Source: Sipunculus nudus (lineage: Eukaryota > Annelida > Sipuncula > Golfingiida > Sipunculidae). From it: a stretch of DNA of 64,000 nt. The notes beneath the pieces are model-generated. The model was not told the DNA's origin, searched no databases, and worked only from the letters and a program-made list of their open reading frames with translations. Position 1 is the stretch's first letter, and each line of letters starts with the position of its first letter. The stretch lies in assembly GCA_026874595.1 (NCBI GenBank), contig CM049322.1, positions 22,355,400 through 22,419,399 on the forward strand. The letters run 5' to 3'. Shown in pieces: positions 26,689 to 38,738 of the stretch. A program made the translations under genes and the position numbers.

Positions 26689-27149
26689 ATACATGGTTTT
26701 GGGTGTTCGATAGTCCGATCAAACGCGCGAATGTTTTGCCTGAATTACTTGTGAGATCAAATTTAGCCATTATATCCGTCACAAACCAACGGCGACCATG
26801 TCAAACAAGCCGTTCATGTGTGTCCCTCCGTTGAAAAGTGACAGAGTTCAGATTTTATAATTATACAAGGCCTACAGGCCTAATGCGAACCTGTGCAAAG
26901 TTTAGGAGTATGAATTGAGGTTTATTTTCAAAATTTAATATTGATCCTCCTAAGTCCTGCATATCTACCTAAGTCATTATGATTTCAGCAAAATGGACGT
27001 TTCTGAACTGCACGTTTCGGACTAGCACATTTTAAAACCAGAATATGGGTAGTCGACAAGCCACTATGTGTATCCACAGAAATCAGAGTGGGACGGGTGA
27101 AGTGAGGCATGGATTAAGTGGCAAGGGGAATAGAGCGTGGTGTGTTGCA
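25893..27149. other. Intergenic, CT microsatellite only
   Basis: Apart from the CT tract at 26,644-26,687 nothing was recognised. Confidence 0.5.
26644..26687. repeat. (CT)n microsatellite
   Basis: About 22 CT dinucleotides. Open frames on both strands through it (Leu-Ser or Glu-Arg runs) are artefacts. Confidence 0.98.
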
Positions 27150-28796
27150 TATTAGCATGGATGTCTGCAGCTTAAACATGAATGTAGGTGGTGCCACCTG
27201 TCATAAAATTGAGAAAATAGTCCAGGATGTATAAACCTGCAAAATTTCAGGTGGATAAGTCAAACCACTGCCGAGATATGAGTGATTTTATCCCAAGGCA
27301 GATCAACAGATCTATACACATGGAAAATTTTGGCCTAATCGGTCAAACGGTTCCCAAGATATGAGCTTGGATGTCTGCAGTGTAAATGTGAATGTAGGTG
27401 GCGACAACTGTCATAAAATCGAGACAGCTGTCAAGGATGTAAAATACCTGCAAAATTTCAGGTGGATAAGTCAAACCACTGCTGAGATATGAGTGATTTT
27501 AACCTAAGGCAGATGAACAGATGGATGCTGTGCATAAATGGTTACAGGTGGCACCACCAGTTTTGCCTATGATGAAGAGCTATGTGAGATCTATACACAT
27601 GCAAACTCTTGGCATAATCAGTCAAACGGTTCCCGAGATATGAGCTTGGATGTCTGCAGAGTAAATGTGAATGTAGGTGGCGCCACCTGTCATAAAATCG
27701 AGAAACCTGTCCATGATGTATAAACCTGCAAAATTTCAGGTGGATAAGTCAAACCACTGCTGAGATATGAGCGATTTTATCCAAAGGCAGATGAACAGAA
27801 GGACGCTGTGCATAAGTGGTTGCAGATGGCGCCACCAGTTTTACCTATGATGAAGAGCTATGTGAGATCTGTACACATGCAAACTTTTTGCCCAATCAGT
27901 CAATTGGTTCCCTAGATATGAGCTTGGCTGTCTGCAGAGTAAACGTGAATATAGGTGGCGCCACCTGTCATAAATCGAGAAAGCTGTCCAGGATGTATAA
28001 ACCTGCAAAATTTCAGGTGGATAAGTCAAACCACTGCTGAGATATGAGTGATATCATCCAAAGGCAGATGAACAGATGAATGCTGTGCATAAGTGTTTGC
28101 AGGGGGCGCCACCAGTTTTGCCTATAATGAAGAGCTATGTGAGATCTATACACAAGCACAATTTTGGCCCAATCGGTCAAACGGTTCCCGAGATATGAGC
28201 TTGGATGTCTGCAGAGTTAACGTGAATGTAGGTGGCGCCACCTGTCATCAAATCGAGAAAGCTGTCAAGGATGTAAAATACCTGCAAAATTTCAAGTCGA
28301 AAAGTCAAACCACTGCTGAGATATGAGTGATTTTAACCTAAGGCAGATGAAGAGATGGACGCTGTGCATAATTGGTTGCATGTGGCACCACCAGTTTGCC
28401 TATGATGAAGAGCTATGTGGGATCTATACACATGCAAAATTTTGTCCTAATCGGTCAAACGGTTCCCGAGATAGGAGCTTGGATGTCTGCAGAGTAAATG
28501 AAATGTAGGTGGCGACACCTGTCATAAAATAGAGAAAGCTGTCCAGGATGTATAAACCTGCAAAATTTCAGGTGGATAAGTCAAACCACTGCTGAGATAT
28601 GAGTAATATTATCCGAAGGCAGATGAACAGATGGATGCTGTGCAAAAATGGTTGCAGGTGGCGCCACCATTTTTAGTGTATGTTATAAAGCTATCAAAGG
28701 GCTACATTTGTGCAAAATTTTTAGCCTGATCGGTCAAACGGTTCCCGAGATATGTGGGTTTATGTGTGGAAACAGACAAACAAATGGACACACGGC
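27150..28796. repeat. Tandem array, unit about 278 bp, roughly 6 copies
   Basis: The phrase ATGTCTGCAG (or CTGTCTGCAG) recurs at 27,161, 27,371, 27,650, 27,928, 28,205 and 28,483. Spacings are 210 (a shortened unit), 279, 278, 277 and 278. Each full unit holds CAAACGGTTCCCGAGATATG, CCTGCAAAATTTCAGGTGGA and AAACCACTGCTGAGATATG. It also holds two copies of the palindrome GGTGGCGCCACC or a near variant. Short similar open frames occur once per unit only because the units are alike. The unit is not a multiple of three and the frames do not join. Confidence 0.92.
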
Positions 28797-29182
28797 AGCA
28801 AGGAAAGATCAGAGGTCAACCAAAAATGAAGGCGCAGCAGTTCAAATGTGACCTGATGCTAAACCTGATTCGCTTAAAATGCAAACCAAGTTTTTTCAAA
28901 CAGTTGAAAGATATAGTTCCAATAATCTGGGAATTCTGCATGTAAACATTGTGTCCTGACATCTAGACGCTGTGTCTAGACGTCTGAAGATAAAGATGGA
29001 GCTGTTAAAATAGACAATGGCACCGATGACCTGATAATTTATGCTGCCAAGGCGTAACATATAGCCTCAAAATTCACATGGCATACAAGGGAGAATTGGA
29101 TACCGACTGAACAACCAACCCGAGTCTTAAGAAGAGAAATTATCTGAGTTTAAATTTCACCTAAAAATGCATTGCCTTTTTA

Positions 29183-30326
29183 GCTGACTATTTAAGTCAT
29201 TTGAGCAACAGTGATGGCATTTTGACAGTCATTCTCTTTTACTGATACTGAACTTTTTAACTTTTGTTGGAAAACCTAGTTAATTGATTTGCTCATAGAT
29301 ATTTTTGTAACATGATCTGCAAGGTATATCAAAGTCAGTTTTAGCTCAGCATTAATTATAACGATCAGACTTTGTCCATTGTATAACCGTCTGTTTGTCA
29401 GTTAATAGGGGACAAATCATAATCATTTGACCTAGAAATTTATAACGTAACGTCCAGGTTGGTCTTTGGTAAATCACTCACCAAAATAGGTCACTGTGAC
29501 CTATATTCCGCGAGCTGGGAAAGCTACTGTGTGTTTTGTGCACTTCTTTAAACAGACTTGTGTTAATGTTGACTGTTCCAGACTGGAAAAGTTTGTATTC
29601 ATATGCACATCTATCCATGTCACCACCAAAATATACTGAAAGTCAGCCCAGCAAGTTTTTTTCTTTAAGAATGGTTGCCGACACAACTGCAAATTAGTCA
29701 CATTCTGTGTTGTTGATGTATAAATGTATGTCTTGGATATGATTGCTGATTGCATAGATCCTCCTAAAATTTGAAAACTTACTGACCATGCATGGATAGT
29801 GCTTTTAGCTGCGCACCATCTACATTTTCTTTTTTATTGTTTATTTTTATAATATGTTTTCAAACATGGAAATCAGGATGGCCTTGCCAAAATGTCAATC
29901 CAGCAAACACCATTTTTAAATATAATACACACATTTAAAGAATATGCATCGTTTAGACCTGTTTCTGTCACTAATGAATTTTGGAGAAAATCTACTTTAA
30001 CAGCTCCTCACAACAGCTGCGAGCAATAGGAATAATACTAAAATGGCAGCAATATATGTTTTTGAATTTCTCAATATTACAGAGCAGCTGAGTGTCATGG
30101 TCATCTTTATCACTTAATTCTATATACTTTTTTTCAGTTAATAGATTAAACATAAATTATGATACTGTACTTTGTCTCCTCTTTTTGTACATTTTATTGA
30201 ATTTATGTTCCCAATAAAGCAGGTATTTTCAACTGCATATTACTTGCATATTACATTAATTTCGATTTTTATACAAATACTCTCTTAACATACTTCAGCT
30301 GAGTGCCTTGGTCCATGAGTCCCTTG
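29183..30326 (+). mobile_element. GCTCA-CTTG type dispersed element, degenerate copy
   Basis: Starts GCTGACTATTTAAGTCATTTGAGC (imperfect hairpin start) after TTTA at 29,179-29,182. Ends CTGAGTGCC...GAGTCCCTTG before TTTA at 30,327-30,330. Near 29,390-29,530 it contains one core unit (GGGGACAAATC, GGTCACTGTGACCTATATTC) related to the array at 10.4 kb. The same terminal layout occurs at 30,458-32,420 and, reversed, at 42,821 and 57,274. No protein is encoded. The class is unknown to me. Confidence 0.6.
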
Positions 30327-30457
30327 TTTAAACAAGAGAGGAAAATTGTTGAAAAATTTCAATATTTTGAAATACTGGCACCGCGATTTGTAGAAAAAGT
30401 TATTAATTAAACCTTCATTCAAGTATATAGTTTTACTAGGGCACATTATTTTTTTTA

Positions 30458-32420
30458 GCTCAACTGACTGTAAGACATCTGAGCTATAGCGATCACTCTT
30501 TGTCCGTCGTCCGTCCGGCCGTCCGGCTATCCGGCCGTCTGTCCGTTAAAAAGGCACAAATCGTAACCACTGGACCTGGAATCGTCTAACGTAACATCCA
30601 GAGAGGTCCATAAAAAATCTCCTTGGAAACCTGGAATAAGGTCTCTGTTACCCATATTCTTCAAGTTATGGGGCTCTGAAGTACCCCCCAGAATAATGAA
30701 AAATTTGATACAACAGCTCAAATATCTGAACAACTAATGCATTGATCATCATGATTCTTTGCATGGATATTGATCATGGAGTGTTCCATCAAATTCTGCA
30801 GATTGGTGGCACCACCTTTATTTTGTCGATTTTTAACGATTTTTTTTCCCTATTTTTGAAACCTCTAAAGATGCCATCATCTGTTAACAAGGCACAAATC
30901 GTAACAGCTGGACCTGGAATCTTCTCACTTTACATTCAGAGAGGTCCATAAAAAGTCTTCTTGAAAACCTGGAATAAGGTCTCTATTACCCATATTCTTC
31001 AAGCTATGGGGGTCTGAAGTACCCCCCAGAATAATGAAAAATTTGATACAAAAGCTCAAATATCTGAACAACTAATGTATTGATCACCATGATTCTTTGC
31101 ATAGATATTGATCATGGAGTGTTTCATCAGTTTCTGCAGACTGGGGGCGCCACCTGTATTTTGCGAATTTTTAATATTTATTTTATCTATTGTTGAGACC
31201 TTTAAAGATGCAGTCATCTGTTAACAGGGCACAAATCGTGACATCTAGACCTAGAATCTTCTTTCTTGACATGTTGGGAAGGCCATGAAAAGTCTCCTTG
31301 GAACTCTCAAATTAGGTGTCTGTCACCCATCTTATCTAAGCTATGAGGCTCAGAAATACCCCCCACAATAACTAAAAATTTGATACAAAAGCTCTAGTAT
31401 CTGAACAACTAGTGCATTGATTGCCATTGATCTTTGCATGCATATGCATCATTGAGTGTTTCATCAGTTCCTGCAAACTGGTGGTGCCACTCGGACTTCT
31501 TTGAATTTTTACGCATTTTCATCTTTATTTTTGAGACCTTCAAAGATGTGGTTGTCTGTTAATAGGGCACAAATAATAACTATTTGAGCTTGAATCTTCT
31601 TTTTTGACATCCTGGGAGGTCCATAAAAACTCCATGGAAACCTGAAATTAGGTCTCTGTTACCCATATTCTCCGAGCTATGGGTCTACGAAGCACCTCCC
31701 AAGAATAACTAAAAATTTTGATACAAAAGCTCCAGTATCTGAACAACTATTGCATTAATCACCCTGATTCTTTGCATGTATATTCATCATGAAGTGTTTC
31801 ATCAGTTCTTGTGAACTGGTGGCACAACCTATTTTTTTTTTTTTTAAATAACACATTTTTTTCGCTAGGCCTATTTGTAAGACCTTCGAAGATGCGGTTG
31901 TCCCTTAACAGGGCTCAAATTGTAAACATTGGTCCTAGAATCTTCAAACTTGACATCCAGGGAGATATGTAAAAAGTCTCCTTGGAAACGTGAATTAAGG
32001 TCTCTGTTTCCCATATTTTCTGAGCTATGGGGCTTATAAGCACCCCTCAGAATAATTAAAATTTGATACCAAAGTAGGGCACAAATCATAACCATGTTGC
32101 CCAGAATCTTCTAGCTTGACTTCCTGAGAGTTCCTCAAAAGTTCTCCCCAGAAACCTGAAATTGGGTCACAGTGACCTATATTCTTAGAGTTTTTGGATA
32201 TGTTTGAGCATCCCAGAAATAATGCAAAATACACACAAATTGCCAGATTCCTCATGAAAAGCTGGTTGGATTGTCATCAAATTTGTTTTTATGGGTAGGG
32301 TCTTGATGAACTTTAGCTAAATGCATGAACAATGGTGCCACCTATCTTAATTAGTTATCTGTGCAAGGACTTATTATCAACATGTCAGTCGGCTGAGCGT
32401 CATGACCCATGGGTCACTTG
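30458..32420 (+). mobile_element. GCTCA-CTTG type dispersed element with 338-bp internal repeats
   Basis: A complete-looking copy. TTTA (30,454-30,457) precedes GCTCAACTGACTG...CATCTGAGC, a terminal inverted pair, followed by CGTCCGTCCGGCCG-type simple sequence. The copy ends CTGAGCGTCATG...GGTCACTTG and is followed by TTTA (32,421-32,424). The interior holds units marked by GGCACAAAT at 30,552, 30,891, 31,228, 31,566, 31,912 and 32,078, with spacings 339, 337, 338, 346 and 166. Five long units are thus followed by a short one close to the 156-bp core at 10.4 kb. It has no coding capacity, so it is probably non-autonomous. The terminal words are, as I recall, common in bivalve genomes. Confidence 0.75.
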
Positions 32421-34311
32421 TTTAAAAAAAGAGGCATTAAGTGCTCTATGTTCATGTTTGTGTATAACTGGGTATGACTTAAAACAGCAAGAATAAGACG
32501 TGCTGTTAACTGTGTTCTGTTTAGCAGATTCCTGAAGCTAGAATGCAAAAGCAGGTTAAAGTGAAGTTAAAATTCCAAAAAGCTACAAAAATTGTAACAA
32601 AACATTGTTTAACAGGCACTTCACAACATGCAAGCAGTTCAAGAATACAACCAGTTACAGGTGTTACCCTTATGATACCATTTAGGTTGGTTTCACTCTC
32701 CAGGTAGAAAAACGTATTATTTATGTACTTTGATTGTTTATTAATGTGAATTTACAACTAATGGGATATTCTTAGACACATAAAAATAAAAGCCAGATAA
32801 TTAGCAAATTAGTCCTTAGTTTGTCTATATTTTTATTTTAAGCAAAGTGATCAGGAAAAATATTAATAAACCTATTTCAAGTGTGTGTTTTAGGATTTGC
32901 AAGCTTTCTGCAAATGAAATGATTGAAATGTTTATTAGGAATTTATAATGTACTAACAAGGCAGACACACTGCCAATAAATAAATAAATAAAATGAATTA
33001 ATAGATATATATGAGATAGTAATCGGAACTTATAACTGAATAAATTTATTGTAACCAAATGGCGTTACTATTAGACCTGCAGACCTGTTAGTTGATAACT
33101 TCTCCTACCATGCCTGAGATAAGGTCACTGTAACTTTTTCTGTGAGTATTGGAGTTTAGATCCTTAATCTTGGCATTAAGCTCAGTTGCAGGCAGTTGAT
33201 TCTGTCCTATATCATCCACCCAGTTTAGGATATGGGTTATTCAAATAAGGTTACTACCATTATGTAACTGGTCTTCATTGCACGAAATGTGGTAGACTGG
33301 TCTCTCCAGGCCAGGTCACATAGTCAGAACAGGACTGAGTTTTCACATGGTACTTGCACAATTACTTTTATTAACCATGAAAGCTTGATATCACAGTAGT
33401 GATGTTTTAGAATATAAACAATCCCGGTATAGAGGTGAAGAGAACAACTTTTTTTCTAATTTCTTCAATTCATTAAATTTAATGTAATTTTGATATGATA
33501 ATAACATAGGCAATTCTTTAAACTTTGAACTCGGCACACTTTTCTTAATGTAGGCCTTTGGGTCATAAAATTCATTTTTTATATAGGTCTAAATATAACC
33601 TTATATAATAAGAAATTTAGAACAATATGACATAAGATATGGTTGTTATTAACTATTAAAAGGTCACGGTTGACAAATAAATGATTACTGGGGCTTTGAC
33701 TTGGTCTTTTTTGTACACATTGCCTTTCTATGGTAGGGGTAGGACATGCATTAAAAGAAATTATGTTAGATAATTCATGTAAAGAATTAAATCAATGTAT
33801 TACACATATGGTTTATATCCAGGGTTATTTTTGTTTAAATACTATTGTTTAAGTATAAATTGGTACATGTAAACTATTAAGTGTATGTCTCATTTAACAG
33901 GTTAACAGGTTAACAGCAATATATTTACTTCATCCAAAATCAATATATACTGTTACTTGATTCATAATTTTTTTCTGAAAATTCTAATCAAGATATTATG
34001 AATATTATAAAACGGAATTCTGTCAGTGGTTAGAAAGCGCAATTTATATTTTAAGTAGTGTGAGTAACACACTTTTAAATAAATAAATTATAAAATAAAA
34101 ATAAAATAAAATAACAGTGAGTAACACACTTTTAAATAAATACATTATCAATTTAAAATAAAGTAAAATGGAATAAAATAAATAAAAATCATAATATATC
34201 TGTTTATATAACAAATCACCATGAAAATATATGAGTTTAAATCACCTTGAAATATATCATTAACAGAAATTATATAGCTAAAATTAATAAGTATGGTTCA
34301 TGTGATTTATT

Positions 34312-34314
<3 letters not shown>

Positions 34315-34383
<69 letters not shown>
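34315..34383. repeat. (TA)n microsatellite
   Basis: About 34 TA repeats. Confidence 0.98.
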
Positions 34384-34385
<2 letters not shown>

Positions 34386-35811
34386 TTTGAGGCACAGGTG
34401 AAAGTTCAGTTTTAATGTTCCATAGGCTACCTTTGTCCACCTGTTTTAAAAGAAATATTTCTTTCAAAATGATATATTTTCAGTTATTTCAAAGAAAGCG
34501 CAATATGGAAGTGATGACCTAATATGCCAATCAAGAATTTTTAAATAAATCTCTAGTTTATGTTTTATAACTGTGTTTATTCTTTCCAATCTGAATGATC
34601 AGATATGTTCCTCCATGAGTATCCATCTTTGTTTTAGCTGGTCATATTTTTAGAAAGTTTAAATGACATCATCCGATGAACAGTTGTCAAATGAGGCTGT
34701 TTTTGCATGACAAATGACCTTCACTGTCACAAGCAGGGCTGATATGTTATACAATATAGACCTATTGTTCATAATTTTTGGGGGGTAGGTTTTATTTCCC
34801 TTTTGAAAGTTAGGTCCATAAATTCTCTAATCTATAATCAAATTTTCCTTCGAAATGTTACTAATACAAATATTCATTGCTAAAATTGGTGTACATGAGT
34901 GGATGCAACAGACTTTAGACAATGGAGGAACCGTTGGGTCACCATGTAAACGTAAGGTCCTGAACTTATTGGTAAATTATTTTGCATAGCCTTCCAACTG
35001 AATTCGTTTCCTGGATCTGTCTTCTGGTGAAGGGTTATTTTATTCAGTAATTCATCTGAAAGGTGGTAATACAAGGAAAGAAACTATTAAAGGTGACTAT
35101 ATTGAGCAAAAGTTGTAGGGAGCAAGGTCACAAAGGTCACATCTGAGTTATGCTGATGTCAAAATTGGCCTACCCTGGAGGGTACAGACAAGGATAGATA
35201 GATAGATAGATGGACATGAACAGTAACCTGATAAAAATATCACAATATGTGAATATATAAATTGAGTTTCTGCCCTGATTAGTCCATGAGAATGAACAAT
35301 TTTTTTATGTGCACCTATCATTCTGAAAAAGGCTTGCAAATGTCATTGCGGAAACCCTGCAGAAATCTCCTCATAGGATTCGTTCACGCTGCTGTAGCAT
35401 GCTTTGTACCATTTTTTGCTCATAGTATTGAGTAAAGGTGCTTCTTTTCTTAGAGGTATACACATTTGGCCAAATCTCAGAAGCTTCAATCAGGATAGTC
35501 AAATGGGCAACCAAACTTGTAATTTTTTCTGTGTGAATTTTTAGCTTAGTGACTGTAACACATATGGGCCGTAGTGAAAGGTCTTTCTGTATATATAAGT
35601 GAACAGTTAACAGTTTTCATTTATAATATATCCTCTACAGTTTTATGTTTCAATGAATTGACATTAAAATAATATGATTTTTCTATAATAATTATACTTA
35701 TGATAAAAGTAATGTTTGTGTTTATTCTAATTGGGAAGCTTTTTGTTTAATAACTACTACAACTCTGTTATGTAAATAAGGGAAATAGATACTTTAATGA
35801 TTTCTTATATA

Positions 35812-35850
35812 TGATACGATGTGGGGTTGGGGATGTCCCCACCTGTATCA
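35812..35850. repeat. Hairpin, TGATAC ... GTATCA
   Basis: TGATAC (35,812-35,817) pairs with GTATCA (35,845-35,850), and inside it GTGGGG (from 35,821) pairs with CCCCAC (35,837-35,842). It sits at the start of a GC-richer stretch that includes TCTTTATTCACAGGACAGAG, which has the feel of an element or LTR end. No matching far end was found. Confidence 0.5.
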
Positions 35851-37657
35851 CATACGGTTGCTGATGTGCGTGGCAGACAATGTTCCAGACCAGTTTGATG
35901 ATAGAAGTCTTTATTCACAGGACAGAGTCTGGGCCAGTCTTTGCTAAGGCCCCGCAGTGTCCAGCTAGACATGGTCCTTTTCTCTGACTCTCTGACTCTT
36001 TCTGACTCTCAGTGCGCACTACAGATAGTTTTGTTACAGTGCTTTCACGTGACATATAAGACGTACATATCCATATTTCTGCATTTCGTCATAAAAGCTT
36101 AACCTGATTGGATAACCCAAAGTAGGTTCCAATTACATCAGAGGTGTAAGTACTTTATAAGTTTTACCAGAATCTATTGGGTAAAGTTCTATGGAAAATC
36201 CCAAGTCTGACCTGACATACATTTAGTTATAGACAGACCTGCAGTGCTATTTCCAAACTCTATAAACATAATCTGCCTGCTTCACATAGAAACCCAGTTT
36301 AGAGCTAATTTGTGGGAGTACAATTAGGCTCTACAAACATACTGAATTACCATTAGATACTTGGTCTTCTAATGACAATTAATATTCTTTGGCTCTGTCT
36401 GAATATCAGAACAGACTGAAACCGTTATTGATCTTCATTTTTTTCTGAAGAAAATTTTAGATTTTAAATAATGAAATATTGAAATATTCCTTTAAATATG
36501 TGTTCAGTCTCAAATATGCACTTTCCTACTCCATAACATTAAAATGTTTTATTAAGTTTTCATGCTTACTTTCTCTTGTATATCATATACTTCCCTCCTC
36601 CCACAGCAATATGTTAGATAATAAAAAGTGTAAGGTGCCACACTATATTCGATTTTTTCATAGAAGGTGAAAAGAATTTCTTTCATAACAGTTTGCAAAG
36701 AACATGTACAAGATCCAGTGTTTAACCAAGGGGTTGTTTTAATCCCTTAAGGGGGAGGGGAGGGGGCTGTCCCGTATTCTGCACGCCTGAAGTGTTTGCT
36801 TGAAAAACCTATATAATTTTTTTGGGGGTATAATCTATATTGTGCTTTTTTTAAATCTTAAGGGATTTCCCCATATGGTACCCCAAAATATGTCATACCC
36901 TTTTTGCAGTGTACGGCCTCATTTCACTGCATGTTGGTTGCTGCTGTAAGCAAGAAATAGTATAACACTCATCTGTATACATAATCTAAACAACACGATA
37001 ACTAAATAACTGGAACAATTTATTGAGAGTCAGTTTTTAGATACACATGCTAGACTATATCTAAAAACAATTGTACAAATGTCGCAATGCTGCAGACGGT
37101 GACAGAGATTATATCAAAAAAGCTAACGAGTAGTTTGGTTTGTTAAAACTGACAGCGTACTTGTAAGTAATGAGGCGTTGTCAAACACAAACATTTTGGA
37201 TCCACATCGAAATTTATGTTTTGAACTTATTCTGCTTGTACCATTTTGTAGAAAATCTTTTGTGGTATTTTTTGTTCTCTCTATTTATCACGAATACCTC
37301 CTGAGCATTCTTGTGATAGTGCTTATCCTTATTTTGTGCTCAGCAATCGATGGTGCTAATAATGGCTTATTCTATGTCGTCGGCCAATAATGCCCTAATA
37401 AAAAGCAAAACGTCAATAATGATACAAGAAATAAATTGTGTGGAGTTGTCTGGGAAAGAAACCTAATGGTATCACTCTGCTGTAACCATCATTGAACAAA
37501 CAAGGTAAACGGTGTGGTAAAGTTACACTATAAGAAATGTTTATAACCGATATTTATTAACGCATTTATAAAAAAATGTGTCCTTAAGTACACAACTGAG
37601 ATTCTAAATGAATCCTGCTGCCCATGCTGTGCGATATGTTGTACAACTCTCTTAATT

Positions 37658-37724
<67 letters not shown>

Positions 37725-37850
37725 TTATATATATATATATTATATATGTATATATATATATATATATATTTATTGTATATAGATAGAAAGGGTATATATT
37801 TTCTGCGTATAACCTTTCCATATATAAACAATGAACCAGCATGGCTATTT

Positions 37851-37887
<37 letters not shown>
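37658..37887. repeat. Clustered (TA)n tracts
   Basis: Interrupted TA repeats at 37,658-37,769 and 37,853-37,887, separated by about 80 bp of ordinary sequence. Open frames of Ile-Tyr runs across it are artefacts. Confidence 0.95.
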
Positions 37888-37889
<2 letters not shown>

Positions 37890-38450
37890 ATCGATTCCAT
37901 AAGAGTGAATAAGGTTAGAATCGAAGAACAAACCATATCCGACAATATATAAATAAATTATATACATTTATATGTATGAAATTATCTTATTGATTATTTC
38001 TTTCCGAATCATTCAGTACAATGGGAATATGAAATGAATAAGAATTGGTTTTCATCTTTGCCAATGTATTAAATAGTAACTGGGATTTTATACATCGTGA
38101 ATTACATCATGTGTTTTTATTTTGACATGGTATGTCTAAATTCATTACATATACATATTTGAATGTAAAAACAAATTCTTCTCTTGAAGCTGTCTTACTG
38201 TTAGAGCTTGACTAACGGAGAGCTATTGCGTTGTGTGTAAATAATTTAACTGTATATGAAATCAGACATATTTTAAGTAGTTTTGTTTATTGTTATTTTG
38301 TAATCAAAAGTAAGGTAGGATTTGTGTGGCAAGGGTGATTAACCATTATGTAAAGTACATCATAAGGATTCATGTAAAAGAGCAGCACAAATGCAGGAAG
38401 ATAAAAGTTTTAAAACAAATATGACTCAGGCGTGCGGTTGTGTAAGAACT

Positions 38451-38683
38451 CTACATAAAACAACACGGCGACTTTCGTCGACTGTTTTGTATTGCTAGAC
38501 ATTCCTGACGTCTTTGTTCTTTTTCGGCTTCAATTTTCTGGAGAATTACCATTTCCATTATTTTTTTATGTTCTCTTTCCAGTCTCAGTCGTTCGGATTC
38601 AGTGCGATATTTGTGTATGAAAATACAGGTCACAGCTGCAGCAATGATAGCCAATCCTGTCCATCCGATTCCGATCAACAGCC
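38451..38683 (-). CDS. Last exon of an unknown single-pass membrane protein
   Basis: On the minus strand a strong acceptor (TTTATTTATTTTACAG) precedes 38,683 in phase 1. The exon then codes about 77 residues to a stop at 38,451. It starts with a hydrophobic span (LLIGIGWTGLAIIAAAV and following residues to CIFIH), then a Lys/Arg stop-transfer and a charged helix rich in Glu, Lys and Arg (ERLRLEREHKKIMEM, QKIEAEKEQRR) that could form a coiled coil. It ends in a short Cys-containing tail (SPCCFM). A possible AATAAA lies on the minus strand at 38,286-38,291, about 160 bp past the stop. An in-frame Met lies upstream of the acceptor, but the acceptor is so good that an internal start is less likely. 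The helix would be cytoplasmic by the positive-inside rule. Partner exons at higher coordinates were not recognised. The family is unknown. Confidence 0.55.
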
Positions 38684-38738
38684 CTGTAAAATAAATAAAT
38701 AATCTAGGAGAAAATGTAGTGCAATCGTCATTTGACAT

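Larger units (their letters stand above)
32425..38450. other. AT-rich intergenic/intronic, no gene seen
   Basis: Contains TA tracts at 34,315-34,383 and 37,658-37,887 and a GATA tract near 35,190-35,212. A GC-richer island lies at 35,812-36,060, including a hairpin at 35,812-35,850. No exon was recognised. Confidence 0.5.

Noticed and set aside
27538-28508. Recurring 60-77-codon open frames in the 278-bp array as a protein family
   Set aside because: They recur only because the units are similar. The unit length is not a multiple of three, and there is no domain or start context.
27150-28796. CRISPR-like array
   Set aside because: Units of 278 bp are contiguous tandem repeats without unique spacers, in a eukaryotic genome.
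37652-37952. Ile/Tyr-rich proteins on both strands
   Set aside because: Pure translation of TA microsatellites; the same applies to the other TA, GA and CT tracts.
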